Source of the DNA: Limnobaculum parvum
Lineage (GTDB): Bacteria > Pseudomonadota > Gammaproteobacteria > Enterobacterales > Enterobacteriaceae
Length of the DNA: 64,000 nucleotides
NCBI RefSeq assembly: GCF_003096015.2
Contig: NZ_CP029185.2
Location: 3,658,501-3,722,500, forward strand
Direction of reading: 5' to 3'
Part shown: positions 24,814 to 34,827 of the stretch, in pieces
Layout of the letters: each line of letters starts with the position of its first letter
Position numbering within the stretch: position 1 is the first letter of the stretch
The notes under the pieces: model-generated
What the model was told of the DNA's origin: nothing
The model's database searches: none
Seen by the model: the letters and a program-made list of their open reading frames with translations, nothing else
Program-made: the position numbers and the translations under genes

Positions 24814-25127
24814 GCCCTTTTTTCAGGATTTTTTCTAATTGCTCACTTCATCAACGATTCGACTACTTTTTTATCATAAAACAAGGGTAAAACGCATTTT
24901 ACTAAGAATTAATTTATCTTTATTACTAATTTTTGCTTCCAGAATTCCTCAACCTCTTTTAAAGTCAGCATCAGCGAATGAGAAATACATTCGCACACTA
25001 ATAAAAGCAAACACAGATTTCTGATCGGCTAAACATCACCACACTAGGTGACAATACTTTATTGGCGCCGAAAATCGATCGGAAAGACAGGCTTAGGAAA
25101 TAATATCTATTTTAGGGACCATCCACA
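24814..25127. other. Intergenic region between tRNA operon promoter and sstT
   Basis: AT-rich, with no recognisable gene. A 61-codon frame at 24839-25024 lacks a ribosome site and resembles no family. The sstT promoter must lie here, but I cannot place it with confidence. Confidence 0.5.
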
Positions 25128-26381
25128 GTGAGTAACATAACCAAGCCATTAGGCTTTCTACGCGGTAGCCTCGTTACCCAAATATTAATCGGCATGCTGG
25201 CTGGCATCATTCTAGCACTCGTATCACCAAACGCCGCTCAAGCCGTTGGTCTTTTAGGTAATTTGTTTGTCAGTGCGCTGAAGTCCGTTGCACCTATTCT
25301 GGTTTTTATTTTGGTTGCCTCTTCTATCGCCAACCATAAGCAAGGACAAAAAACCAATATGCGGCCAATCGTTGTGCTGTATCTGATTGGTACTTTTGCT
25401 GCTGCATTAATTGCCGTTTTAGGCAGTTTTCTGTTCCCTTCAAAACTGCTTTTAGCCACCACGAATGCTTCACTAAGCCCCCCAGGAAGCGTAATCGAAG
25501 TTCTCCATGCGGTGTTGTTTAAAATGGTGGATAACCCTATCAGAGCCCTTATAGAAGCAAACTATATTGGCCTTCTGGTCTGGGGTATTGCATTAGGCGT
25601 AGCTCTACGCCATGCATCTGATACCACTAAAACCGTAGTCAGCGATCTCTCTTACGGTATTACCTTTATTGTACGTCTGGTAATCCGCTTTGCTCCTATC
25701 GGTATTTTTGGTTTAGTCGCCGCCACGCTGTCAGATCCAGAAACAGGGTTCTCCGCGTTTCGTGGCTATGCCCATCTGCTGATGGTATTAATCGGATGTA
25801 TGGCAGTGGTTGCGCTGGTACTTAACCCACTCATTGTATTTATTATCACGCGTCAAAACCCATATCCATTGGTGTTTACCTGCCTGCGTGACAGCGGCAT
25901 TCCAGCCTTCTTTACCCGCAGTTCAGCTGCAAATATTCCGGTCAACATGACCCTGTGTAAAAAACTGAAGCTTAAAGAAGAAACCTACTCCGTTGCCGTT
26001 CCTCTCGGTACCGCTATCAATATGGCGGGGGCCGCAGTGACTATCACGGTATTAACATTAGCGGCTGTGTATACTTTAAATATCGCGGTTGATATCCCAA
26101 CTGCATTACTGCTGAGTGTTATTGCCTCCATATGTGCCTGTGGTGCGTCAGGCGTCGCTGGCGGTTCTTTACTGCTGATTCCAGTAGCTTGTAGCATGTT
26201 TGGTATCCCGAATGAGATCGCTATGCAGGTTGTTGCGGTGGGCTTCATTATCGGGGTTCTGCAAGATTCGGTAGAAACCGCAATTAACTCATCAACAGAC
26301 GTGGTATTTATAGCTGCTGTTTGTAAAGCTGAAGAGCAAAAAGAAGCTGCTATGGCGACCTCTGCAGTAAAAGAAAGCTAA
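25128..26381 (+). CDS. sstT: Serine/threonine:Na+ symporter SstT
   Basis: 417-residue inner-membrane carrier of the dicarboxylate/amino acid:cation symporter family, importing serine and threonine with sodium. Eight to ten hydrophobic spans, the re-entrant serine-rich loop (FFTRSSAANIPVNM, about 265-278) and the NMAGAA motif (about 297-302) are visible. The start is GTG at 25128. In E. coli this position after wecG is taken by yifK; here sstT is convergent with wecG and shares a bidirectional terminator. Confidence 0.95.
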   Translation: MSNITKPLGFLRGSLVTQILIGMLAGIILALVSPNAAQAVGLLGNLFVSALKSVAPILVFILVASSIANHKQGQKTNMRPIVVLYLIGTFAAALIAVLGSFLFPSKLLLATTNASLSPPGSVIEVLHAVLFKMVDNPIRALIEANYIGLLVWGIALGVALRHASDTTKTVVSDLSYGITFIVRLVIRFAPIGIFGLVAATLSDPETGFSAFRGYAHLLMVLIGCMAVVALVLNPLIVFIITRQNPYPLVFTCLRDSGIPAFFTRSSAANIPVNMTLCKKLKLKEETYSVAVPLGTAINMAGAAVTITVLTLAAVYTLNIAVDIPTALLLSVIASICACGASGVAGGSLLLIPVACSMFGIPNEIAMQVVAVGFIIGVLQDSVETAINSSTDVVFIAAVCKAEEQKEAAMATSAVKES

Positions 26382-26403
26382 TTTTTGGTTGAATTTAAAC
26401 GAT

Positions 26404-26429
26404 AAAAAAAGCCCTTAAGGGCTTTTTTT
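26404..26429. terminator. Bidirectional terminator between sstT and wecG
   Basis: A perfect palindrome: A7-GCCCTT then AAGGGC-T7. The A and T runs give a U tract on both strands, ending sstT (plus) and the ECA operon (minus). Confidence 0.93.
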
Positions 26430-26448
26430 ATTGGCAGTAATTTATCAA

Positions 26449-27177
26449 CTAAAGACGATTGGTGTAATGGTAAACGACATACTTAAACAGCTTAAACTGT
26501 CGACGCCAACGGGTTGGCTGGGCTAGCAAACGATATAACCACTCCAGCCCCATGTCTTGCCATACCTTTGGTGCACGCTTAACATGACCGGTAAACACGT
26601 CATAGGTTCCACCGACGCCCATATACAGTGCGTCAGCATAGATTTTACGGCAATCGCGCATAAACATCTCTTGCTTTGGCGATCCCATAGCAACCGTCAC
26701 GAATTTGGCTCCACTGGCACGGATACGTTCAAATAGCGCTTCACGCTCTTCCGGTTTGAAATAACCATCCTGACTACCAACAATATTCACATTCCACTGA
26801 CTTTTCAGCTTTTGCTCAACCTCTGTCAATATTTCTGGTTTTCCTCCCACCAAAAATACCGGTACTCCCTGCTTTCCCGCCTGTTCCATTAGCGCTTCCC
26901 AGAGATCGGCACCAGCAACGCGCTGTACATCCGCATCCGGATATTTACGACGAATGGAACGTACGATACTGATTCCATCAGCATATTTATACTCAGCCGC
27001 ATCAATCAACTCACGCAAAGGCTTATCTTGCTCTGCGGTCATCACCTTCTCTGCATTGATCGCAACCAGCGTCCCGGTTTTCATATCGCTATCGTCAAAC
27101 AGATAGTCGACAAACTGAGCCATGTTACGAAAGCCCCATATATCAATACCGCGAATACTATATTTAGCAATATTCAC
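26449..27177 (-). CDS. wecG: UDP-ManNAcA transferase, ECA lipid II synthesis
   Basis: 242 residues (E. coli 246), WecG/TagA/CpsF glycosyltransferase family (GT26). It adds N-acetylmannosaminuronic acid to GlcNAc-PP-undecaprenol. Conserved segments: LVAINAEKVMTAE, KYADGISIVRSIR, RVAGADLWE, FLVGGKPE and AMGSPKQEMFMRDCR. No membrane span. GTG start at 27177 with AGGAGAG upstream. Last gene of the ECA operon. Confidence 0.97.
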   Translation of the reverse strand: MNIAKYSIRGIDIWGFRNMAQFVDYLFDDSDMKTGTLVAINAEKVMTAEQDKPLRELIDAAEYKYADGISIVRSIRRKYPDADVQRVAGADLWEALMEQAGKQGVPVFLVGGKPEILTEVEQKLKSQWNVNIVGSQDGYFKPEEREALFERIRASGAKFVTVAMGSPKQEMFMRDCRKIYADALYMGVGGTYDVFTGHVKRAPKVWQDMGLEWLYRLLAQPTRWRRQFKLFKYVVYHYTNRL

Positions 27178-27186
27178 ACTACTCTC

Positions 27187-28557
27187 CTAACCTGCTTTCG
27201 CATTATCAATTTTTACCTGACCAGAAGACAGAGAACAACGGACTCGCTGGCGTATCATGCCGCAGGTGTCAAACACCCAATACAGCAGCTTAGCAATTAT
27301 CAGACATAGCCCAAATATCAGTGCAAAGAAAACAACTCGGGAAACGAAAGAATCTAAACCTTCCCGGGCTAATACAATAATGTTAAAAACCGCACCAAAG
27401 CAAAATGCCTGCATAATGGCACCTTTATAGCGGTTAGTTTCAGTCCGACCCTTCTCATATACCCAGTCAAACCATTTAATAATTAAACCTACCAACACCG
27501 CCCCTAGAGGGATAAACCAAACGCCCCCCATCACCACCAGAGAGCCTATCAAGGTTGGTGATATCGCCAGGCCAGCGTGATAGTCCAATACTTCCCAGGT
27601 AAAATAATTTGCCGTATTCACGACTAAATTAGGTCGATCGGGCCATAGCCAGCTGGGAATAAACACATAGAAATCACGAACAATGGGAGCCAAGCCCTGA
27701 AACTCTATCTTGTCGTAATTTTGCAAAAGTAATGCCAAATTCTCCCACGGGGAGAACGTATCTCGAGTGAGATACAAGAAGGTATAAAATGCTTCCGCAC
27801 CAGATACGTTCATGCCATAACGTTTTAACGCCAACCAGAACATGCCAACAACACCAGCAACACCCGCCATTACCAGCATCCACAATGTGATGTGCCCGCG
27901 AGCAATGCCGATAAACAGGAATAGAGAGAAAGCAATTAGGATATTTGCCCGCGTCCCACCGACAACAACATAGGTCAAAACGCCAAAGGCGACGGTACTA
28001 ATTAAAAACAAAAACCAGCTACGGGTATTTTCCTTGAGGAAATAGACAACCAGCATGGCAGGAATAAAGAAATAGAAAAAACGTTTTAGTGCTACACCAG
28101 AAACATCACTGGAGAAAATCTGGCTATATTTTTCTAACTTAAACAGTAAAAAACCATTTTGCAGGAAGAATATTCCAACGGTAGTTATCGCTACCAACGC
28201 TAACAGTATCCAAGTTAGATTGGTTTCAACACGATTCATGGTAAATAGCGCAGGACGAGGCTTATCACTCGGCTTTAATAATCGGGTTTTATAGCAAACA
28301 TAATAAATAGCATAAAAACAGGTTGCTGAAAGTAACGCATTAAGTAAGGAATCCACTGCAACCACTTGTACATCAAACTGAAAAACCAGCACACACGTCA
28401 GCGGGAAGCCAAAATAGAAGGTCAATAAATAAAGCAGTGAAAATAATATGTTAAAGTTAAAGCGTACCGTTCTAAACTCTTTATAAGTTAAAGTCAGAAT
28501 AAATATCAGTGATATCAGGTAAACAACAAACAAACCACCAAACTGTGCAGGTTCCAT
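27187..28557 (-). CDS. wzyE: ECA polymerase WzyE
   Basis: 456-residue polytopic protein (about eleven spans) that polymerises ECA trisaccharide units in the periplasm. GGTRANI, VSGAEAFYTFLYLTRDTFSPW and GLDSFVSRVVFF are close to E. coli WzyE (450 aa). The frame extends upstream to 28599, but the ATG at 28557 overlaps the wecF stop (TAATG) and has GGAGAGG before it. Confidence 0.96.
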   Translation of the reverse strand: MEPAQFGGLFVVYLISLIFILTLTYKEFRTVRFNFNILFSLLYLLTFYFGFPLTCVLVFQFDVQVVAVDSLLNALLSATCFYAIYYVCYKTRLLKPSDKPRPALFTMNRVETNLTWILLALVAITTVGIFFLQNGFLLFKLEKYSQIFSSDVSGVALKRFFYFFIPAMLVVYFLKENTRSWFLFLISTVAFGVLTYVVVGGTRANILIAFSLFLFIGIARGHITLWMLVMAGVAGVVGMFWLALKRYGMNVSGAEAFYTFLYLTRDTFSPWENLALLLQNYDKIEFQGLAPIVRDFYVFIPSWLWPDRPNLVVNTANYFTWEVLDYHAGLAISPTLIGSLVVMGGVWFIPLGAVLVGLIIKWFDWVYEKGRTETNRYKGAIMQAFCFGAVFNIIVLAREGLDSFVSRVVFFALIFGLCLIIAKLLYWVFDTCGMIRQRVRCSLSSGQVKIDNAKAG

Positions 28558-29645
28558 TATTTTACCTCTCCAGCAGCCACAACAAGCGCCTGCTTCCACC
28601 CACTAATATAATTAGGATTAAAAAAGGCAATATGGCTTTTATCCAGTGTAGCGGTTTTTTCTTGAATCTCCCGAACCGTTTCCATCTCTATGCTATCGCC
28701 ATAGAACAAAAATGGGATCTTCTGCTCCTGAAGATCGTTCCAGAATGGATTATGACGACTCACAACAAAAGGTACACCGCTTTGAATCAGCAAACAAAGC
28801 GTACCAATTCCCTGCTGGCGATTAAAAATGAAATAGCCTAAATCACAGCCAGAAAGAATGGATAAGTATTCATCAAAAGGAATTTGCTCAGTCAACAACA
28901 TGACCTGCCCCTGAGGAAATAATTCTACCGCTTTAGCACTAATCTCTGAAATATAGGTATGGTTATTCGCTGGATATCCCAGCGGGATAATAATTTTAAC
29001 CTGCCCTTTATCAAATTGGCGGTGAATTTCCTGCAGTACTTCAATATGGCGATTAGTACGATCGCCAGAATTACCCACCAGAATCGTCAACGTTTTTTTA
29101 TGGCTTTTATCAGTTAGCGAAGGTTGATAGGAGGGATCCATGCGGGTTGGAAAATAGAGCAATGAGCAAGACGTATCAGGATGCCGCTGTTGGTAATGCA
29201 TCAAATCACCCCGGGTAGCGAAAACATGCCCTACTTTTCCCTGAGCAAAGCGGCGTAACCGATAAAACAGGCGAAACTTCCAACGGGTGGAGTCTTCATA
29301 CAAATCGGCCCCCCAAACGTGCCAACTAACACGTTTAGGATTAATTTTACTGAATAGCAGAGCAAGCCATAATTTGGTATTAAATTGACCGTGGAGTAAG
29401 AAACGCGCTTCTGGGTCAACTTTTGCCCGTGCGATCACTGCCTGAGCTAATGATGCTTTATCATCATAGCTTTCAATCTTCAACTGGTTAAATGACTCAA
29501 ATGACGATGCATCCTTTGCAGCAACCATAAAGTGTTGCACATACTCATGGGGCACTTGTGCTGATAAAACATCGTTAAAAAAACGCAGCACCGTTAAATT
29601 ATGGTGGGGTATATCAGAACCCAATATATGAATCAAAGTCGTCAT
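28557..29645 (-). CDS. wecF: TDP-Fuc4NAc:lipid II transferase
   Basis: 362 residues (E. coli 359), GT56 family. It adds the third sugar, 4-acetamido-4,6-dideoxygalactose, to form ECA lipid III. IHILGSDIPHHNLTVLRFF, WHVWGADLYED, LVGNSGDRTNRH and GYFIFNRQQGIGTLCLLIQ are visible. Its start overlaps the wzxE stop by four bases (ATGA). Confidence 0.96.
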   Translation of the reverse strand: MTTLIHILGSDIPHHNLTVLRFFNDVLSAQVPHEYVQHFMVAAKDASSFESFNQLKIESYDDKASLAQAVIARAKVDPEARFLLHGQFNTKLWLALLFSKINPKRVSWHVWGADLYEDSTRWKFRLFYRLRRFAQGKVGHVFATRGDLMHYQQRHPDTSCSLLYFPTRMDPSYQPSLTDKSHKKTLTILVGNSGDRTNRHIEVLQEIHRQFDKGQVKIIIPLGYPANNHTYISEISAKAVELFPQGQVMLLTEQIPFDEYLSILSGCDLGYFIFNRQQGIGTLCLLIQSGVPFVVSRHNPFWNDLQEQKIPFLFYGDSIEMETVREIQEKTATLDKSHIAFFNPNYISGWKQALVVAAGEVK

Positions 29646-30892
29646 AATCTTCTACGGTAAATAAAGAAAACACAGCTACAAAGTACAAAATAGATGATAT
29701 AGGTAGCCATATAAGATTGGGCTGCACCCACGGCACCATTCTGCGGTATCAACCAATGTGAAAATCCGGTTAGTAAAGCAAACTGGCTCACTTCCGTTAG
29801 GATATAAAACCGTAATGATGCCTTAGCAATGACCAAATAACCAAAGACATACGAACCTACTTTCAACACATCGCCCACCAGTTGCCAAGCAAACAGATCG
29901 CGCATTGCGACAAACTTGCTGGAAAACAGCAGCCAAATGGCAAAATCACGCAATAACCAAACGCTAAAACTAACAATAGCCACGACAGGTAAAACAAAAC
30001 GCAGTGAGCGTAAAATTTCTCGTGAAATGTCAGACTTATTGGTCAGGCGAGAAAGGGTGGGAAGCAGATAAACAGTAAACGAAGCAGTAATAAACTGTAG
30101 ATAAGCATCGGAAATACTGCTGACCCCCTGCCAAATACCAACATCATCCCAGCTATAGTGCTCTGCCAGCAGATTACGCATCATCACATAAGCAACAGGT
30201 AACGTCACAGAGGTAATTAATGCCATGATGGTAAATTTGCCCAAGCTACTGGCTAGCGCCTTATCCCACATCGGCTTCAGATAACCAAAAGGAATCGTTT
30301 TTCTGCGCCACAGAATAAAACCAGCAGGGATAACCACCAGCGCGGGAACCAGCGCCAAGCCGGCCAATGCGCCTTCATAACCGCCCAGATAATAACAAAC
30401 CAGATATCCCACTACGCCAAACAGACTACCGCCAATCACACCAAGAGCATTACCTATCGCATCACGATAGCCTTTCAAAACGGCTAAGAAGAAGTTTGCG
30501 TAGGCAATCCCTATCTGAATGAATGCAACCGCCCTCACCACATTCTGATATTCAGTATGACCAAATAACCCTACGCTGATAGGCTCGGCAAAGAGTAAAA
30601 AGATGACCGCCAACAGAGTGGAAAAACCTAGCACAATACTGGCGGATGTTCCCAGTGCTTTGCGCAGCTGTTCAGGCTCTTGTTGGTATTGTGCTACGTA
30701 ACGCGTGATACCATTAAATATCCCAGCCCCCGATAGCACGCCCAATACGGTAATTAACTGGCGAAAATTACCTGCCTGCCCTACACCGCTGGGGCCAAAA
30801 GAGACGGCCAACAATTTAACGATCAATAACCCCATGCCGATCTTAATCAGCGTGGAGGCGGCAGTCCAAATTGATGCTTTAGCCAAAGACAT
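29642..30892 (-). CDS. wzxE: ECA lipid III flippase WzxE
   Basis: 416 residues, as in E. coli. A MATE/MOP-like flippase with about twelve spans that moves lipid III across the inner membrane. KASIWTAASTLIKIGMGLL at the N-terminus and VGQAGNFRQL follow the family. One base separates it from wecE. Confidence 0.96.
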   Translation of the reverse strand: MSLAKASIWTAASTLIKIGMGLLIVKLLAVSFGPSGVGQAGNFRQLITVLGVLSGAGIFNGITRYVAQYQQEPEQLRKALGTSASIVLGFSTLLAVIFLLFAEPISVGLFGHTEYQNVVRAVAFIQIGIAYANFFLAVLKGYRDAIGNALGVIGGSLFGVVGYLVCYYLGGYEGALAGLALVPALVVIPAGFILWRRKTIPFGYLKPMWDKALASSLGKFTIMALITSVTLPVAYVMMRNLLAEHYSWDDVGIWQGVSSISDAYLQFITASFTVYLLPTLSRLTNKSDISREILRSLRFVLPVVAIVSFSVWLLRDFAIWLLFSSKFVAMRDLFAWQLVGDVLKVGSYVFGYLVIAKASLRFYILTEVSQFALLTGFSHWLIPQNGAVGAAQSYMATYIIYFVLCSCVFFIYRRRL

Positions 30893-30893
30893 A

Positions 30894-32024
30894 TCAGGCG
30901 AAATAACTCAGAATCGTATTGATGACAGTCCGTTGATTAATGTCTGTCATATTAAAGAATAACGGTAAACGAACCAGGCGATCGCTCTCTTTAGTGGTAT
31001 AGCGATCTTCTCCATGGAATTCACCATACTTTTCACCAGCAGGGCAAGCATGCAGGGGAATATAGTGGAATACAGCCATAATTTCCGCTTCTTTCAAATA
31101 ACTGATAAAACGGGTGCGATCCTCTACATCATTCAGCTTAATATAAAACATATGTGCATTTTGCTGGCAGTTTGATGGAATCGTTGGCAATTCAATCCTT
31201 CCCTGTGCAGCCAAAGCCTTAAATGCGTCATAGTAGTTGTGCCATAGTTGCAGACGACGCTGGTTAATCGGATCTGCGGCTTCCAGTTGACCCCACAGGT
31301 ATGCAGCCTGTAAGTCAGCCATCAGATAACTGGAGCCAATATCACGCCAAGTATATTTATCTACCTGACCGCGGAAAAATTGACTACGGTTAGTCCCCTT
31401 CTCACGAATAATTTCTGCCCGCTCAATCAGCGCAGGATCGTTAATTAACGTTGCCCCACCTTCGCCACCCGCCGTATAGTTTTTCGTTTCATGGAAGCTA
31501 AAACAACCAATATGACCAATGGTACCTAATGCTTTACCCTTATAGGTTGACATCACGCCCTGAGCCGCATCTTCTATCACATACAGTTTATGCTTTTTAG
31601 CTAAAGCCATAATGGTGTCCATCTCACATGCCACACCAGCATAATGAACCGGAACAATTGCTCGGGTCTTTTCAGTAATCGCTGCTTCAATTTTAGTTTC
31701 ATCAATATTCATGGTATCCGGACGGACATCCACGAACACCACTTTAGCGCCACGCAATACAAAAGCATTAGCCGTTGAAACAAAGGTAAAACTTGGCATG
31801 ATCACTTCATCACCAGATTTAATATCCAGTAATAATGCAGCCATCTCTAATGAAGCAGTACACGATGGCGTTAGCAACACTTTATGGCTGCCAAAATGTT
31901 GTTCCATCCACTGCTGGCAGCGACGGGTAAAGCCACCGTCACCACATAATTTACCGCTACTCATTGCGGCTTTCATATATTCGAGTTCTGTACCAACAAC
32001 CGGAGGAGCATTAAAAGGAATCAT
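30894..32024 (-). CDS. wecE: dTDP-4-keto-6-deoxyglucose transaminase
   Basis: 376 residues, as in E. coli WecE (RffA). A DegT/DnrJ-family PLP enzyme making dTDP-4-amino-4,6-dideoxygalactose with glutamate as donor. The PLP lysine is Lys181 in FHETKNYTAGGEGG; EDAAQG (151-156) holds the cofactor aspartate. AGGTG precedes the ATG. Confidence 0.97.
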   Translation of the reverse strand: MIPFNAPPVVGTELEYMKAAMSSGKLCGDGGFTRRCQQWMEQHFGSHKVLLTPSCTASLEMAALLLDIKSGDEVIMPSFTFVSTANAFVLRGAKVVFVDVRPDTMNIDETKIEAAITEKTRAIVPVHYAGVACEMDTIMALAKKHKLYVIEDAAQGVMSTYKGKALGTIGHIGCFSFHETKNYTAGGEGGATLINDPALIERAEIIREKGTNRSQFFRGQVDKYTWRDIGSSYLMADLQAAYLWGQLEAADPINQRRLQLWHNYYDAFKALAAQGRIELPTIPSNCQQNAHMFYIKLNDVEDRTRFISYLKEAEIMAVFHYIPLHACPAGEKYGEFHGEDRYTTKESDRLVRLPLFFNMTDINQRTVINTILSYFA

Positions 32025-32066
32025 TTTTTCACCTGAGTAATTTGTTAAATAGACATCTATAAATCG

Positions 32067-32780
32067 TTATCTGTATAGCCAATATGCTGTGCTATTGATG
32101 CAAGCACCGCTACGAATATAAAGGCGCAAAGCTGCAAGATTTCCCATCTGGGTAGCAACACAGAGGTGGCTCAATTTTCGTGCCACACACCAATTTTTCG
32201 CTACCTTTATCAGCTCAAGACCTACGCCTTTATTGCTACAGCCTGGCCAAACAGCTAACAGACCTACACGCCCTTGGTTATCACCAGTATCACGTAACGT
32301 CACAAAGCCCTGAGGATGCCCCTCTTTATCCTCGAGTATCAGACAACTATGGTCGAAAGTCCCTAATACGGCTTTTTCAACCCATAACGCATAGAAACGA
32401 CCACTATCGCTATTCTGATACCATGGAGCACGAAATCGACTCAGGCGGAAAGCATCTGATGCGACCGCTCGTAATGCGGGTATATCCTGTTCTGTAGCCA
32501 ACCGGCAGGAAAATAGTAGACTGGGTGAACTGTCAATTACAGCATCAAGTGATACAACAAAATCCACTTCACCTTCAACCAGTTGAAAATCCAATGCGCT
32601 TAAAGTATCGATCCAGTCACCACGCGACGCAGGCACTTTGGCCTGAACCAATTGGAAACCAGACAACATTTGCACATCTAATGGGCTAACAGCCGATTCG
32701 CTAAAATTCAGCTTAGCGGTAGAGAGCGAAAAGAATTCGCTCTCCCACTCAAGAGGCTCAATATTGGCGTGGACGGACAT
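32067..32780 (-). CDS. wecD: dTDP-fucosamine acetyltransferase
   Basis: 237-residue GNAT-family enzyme that N-acetylates dTDP-Fuc4N using acetyl-CoA. RFRAPWYQN, VGLLAVWPGCSNKGVGLELI (acetyl-CoA loop) and the C-terminus STAYWLYR match WecD/RffC. The ATG at 32780 lies inside rffH (23-bp overlap), as in E. coli; a longer frame to 32807 lacks support. Confidence 0.95.
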   Translation of the reverse strand: MSVHANIEPLEWESEFFSLSTAKLNFSESAVSPLDVQMLSGFQLVQAKVPASRGDWIDTLSALDFQLVEGEVDFVVSLDAVIDSSPSLLFSCRLATEQDIPALRAVASDAFRLSRFRAPWYQNSDSGRFYALWVEKAVLGTFDHSCLILEDKEGHPQGFVTLRDTGDNQGRVGLLAVWPGCSNKGVGLELIKVAKNWCVARKLSHLCVATQMGNLAALRLYIRSGACINSTAYWLYR

Positions 32781-33639
32781 TGAGCAAATCCTGCAAATAT
32801 TTTCCATAACCTGTTTTGGCCAGAAGCTTCGCCGTTTTTAATACGCTTGCATCATCTAACCAACCATTACGCCAAGCTATCTCTTCCAGGCAGGCAATTT
32901 TAAACCCTTGTCGTTTTTCTACCGTTTGTACAAAGGTGCTAGCCTCAACTAGACTATCGTGCGTTCCTGTATCTAACCAAGCAAACCCCCTACCAAGCAG
33001 TTCAACATTCAACGTACCTTGCTCGAGATACATTTGGTTAATACTAGTAATTTCCAGTTCACCACGTGGAGACGGCTTGACCTGCTTCGCTAATTCCACC
33101 ACTTGATTATCGTAGAAATAGAGCCCGGTAACCGCCCAATTTGACTTAGGTTTAAGCGGTTTTTCCTCAATCGACAGTGCCCGGAAATTGTCATCAAATT
33201 CAACAACACCAAAGCGTTCCGGATCCATCACCTGATAGCCAAAAACGCTTGCGCCCTTGTCGCGGGTAACAACATTACGCAGTTTTGAGCTGAAACTTTG
33301 ACCAAAAAAGATATTATCACCCAAGACCAAACAGCAGGAGTCACCGTTAATAAACTCTTCGCCGATCAGAAATGCCTGCGCTAATCCATCCGGACTAGGC
33401 TGGGCTGCATAGCTGAGTTTAACCCCAAACTCTTCACCAGTACCAAGCAAACGCTGAAATGACGGTAAGTCTTCCGGGGTAGAAATAATCAAAATATCCT
33501 GAATTCCCGCCAGCATCAGCACGGAAATCGGATAATAAATCATTGGCTTATCATAAATAGGGAGCAGCTGTTTTGATACGCCGCGCGTAATTGGATACAG
33601 TCGGGTACCTGAACCACCCGCTAAAATAATACCTTTCAT
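32758..33639 (-). CDS. rffH: Glucose-1-phosphate thymidylyltransferase RffH
   Basis: 293 residues, as in E. coli RffH. It makes dTDP-glucose, precursor of the Fuc4NAc branch. The nucleotidyltransferase signature GGSGTRLYPITRG (8-20), PSPDGLAQAF, and GLYFYD are present. Three in-frame ATGs occur (33651, 33645, 33639); the last gives the family N-terminus MKGIILAGG and has GGTGA at short spacing. Confidence 0.96.
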   Translation of the reverse strand: MKGIILAGGSGTRLYPITRGVSKQLLPIYDKPMIYYPISVLMLAGIQDILIISTPEDLPSFQRLLGTGEEFGVKLSYAAQPSPDGLAQAFLIGEEFINGDSCCLVLGDNIFFGQSFSSKLRNVVTRDKGASVFGYQVMDPERFGVVEFDDNFRALSIEEKPLKPKSNWAVTGLYFYDNQVVELAKQVKPSPRGELEITSINQMYLEQGTLNVELLGRGFAWLDTGTHDSLVEASTFVQTVEKRQGFKIACLEEIAWRNGWLDDASVLKTAKLLAKTGYGKYLQDLLNVRPRQY

Positions 33640-33753
33640 TGACATCACCATTTCCCTAGCGCTTGTATTAATCGAAAGCCAGAGATATTACATAAATAGA
33701 ATATAATGATTGGGAGCTCAGCTTTAGACTCCCAGGTTATTTTGTTATCAGAA

Positions 33754-34827
33754 CTATGATTTCAAGCCAATACGCTCTCTGGCATAACTTCCATCCTGAA
33801 CGCGTTGCCACCATTGTTGATTCGCCAGATACCAAGAAACTGTCTTACGGATACCTGACTCAAAGGTTTCTAATGGTTTCCAGTTCAGTTCACGCTCAAT
33901 TTTGCTGGCATCGATTGCATAGCGCATATCATGGCCTGGACGATCCGTTACGTAGGTAATCAGATCCTCATATTTAGCTACGCCTTCAGGCTTTGATGGC
34001 GCTAACTCTTCCAGTAACTGGCAAATGGTACGCACGACTTCAATATTTTTGCGCTCATTATGACCACCAATATTATAGGTTTCACCAATAACACCTTCAG
34101 TGACTACCTTATATAAAGCCCTGGCATGGTCTTCAACAAATAACCAGTCCCTGACTTGAGCGCCATTACCATAAACCGGTAACGCTTTTCCTTCTAATGC
34201 ATTCAAAATTATCAGAGGGATTAACTTCTCAGGAAAATGATATGGTCCATAGTTATTAGAACAATTCGTCACAATGGTTGGGAAACCATAGGTACGTAGC
34301 CAAGCTCTGACTAAATGATCGCTGGATGCTTTAGAGGCAGAATAAGGGCTGCTCGGTGCATAAGGCGTTGTTTCAGTAAACAAGTCTGTCGTCCCGTGCA
34401 AATCGCCATAGACTTCATCGGTAGAAATATGGTGAAAACGAAACGCTTGCTTCAGTGCCGTATCCAGCCCCATCCAATAGTGGCGAGCGGCCTCAAGCAA
34501 CGTGTAAGTTCCAACAATATTAGTTTCAATGAACGCTGCAGGACCATCAATAGAGCGATCTACGTGGCTCTCAGCCGCCAAATGCATCACTAAATCCGGT
34601 TGATATTGTGCAAAAATGCGATCTAGCGCGGCTCTGTCACAAATATCTACCTGTTCAAAAGAGTAGCGGTCACTATCAGACACTTCCACCAATGAATCCA
34701 GATTTCCGGCATAAGTCAGCTTATCAACCACCAATACGCTATCTTTGGTATCCTGAACAATATGTCTCACTACCGCAGAGCCGATAAAACCGGCTCCGCC
34801 AGTGACTAAAATCTTTCTCAACGCCAT
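33754..34827 (-). CDS. rffG: dTDP-glucose 4,6-dehydratase RffG
   Basis: 357 residues (E. coli 355), short-chain dehydrogenase family. Converts dTDP-glucose to dTDP-4-keto-6-deoxyglucose. GGAGFIGSA (NAD site, 10-18), STDEVYGD with catalytic Thr-Asp-Glu, and YSASKASSD with the Tyr/Lys pair are visible. It overlaps wecC by 10 bp; 114 bp separate it from rffH, with no evident terminator. Confidence 0.97.
   Translation of the reverse strand: MALRKILVTGGAGFIGSAVVRHIVQDTKDSVLVVDKLTYAGNLDSLVEVSDSDRYSFEQVDICDRAALDRIFAQYQPDLVMHLAAESHVDRSIDGPAAFIETNIVGTYTLLEAARHYWMGLDTALKQAFRFHHISTDEVYGDLHGTTDLFTETTPYAPSSPYSASKASSDHLVRAWLRTYGFPTIVTNCSNNYGPYHFPEKLIPLIILNALEGKALPVYGNGAQVRDWLFVEDHARALYKVVTEGVIGETYNIGGHNERKNIEVVRTICQLLEELAPSKPEGVAKYEDLITYVTDRPGHDMRYAIDASKIERELNWKPLETFESGIRKTVSWYLANQQWWQRVQDGSYARERIGLKS

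Noticed and set aside
24839..25024. Plus-strand 61-codon frame upstream of sstT
   Set aside because: No ribosome site, unremarkable AT-driven composition, and it covers the region where promoters should lie.
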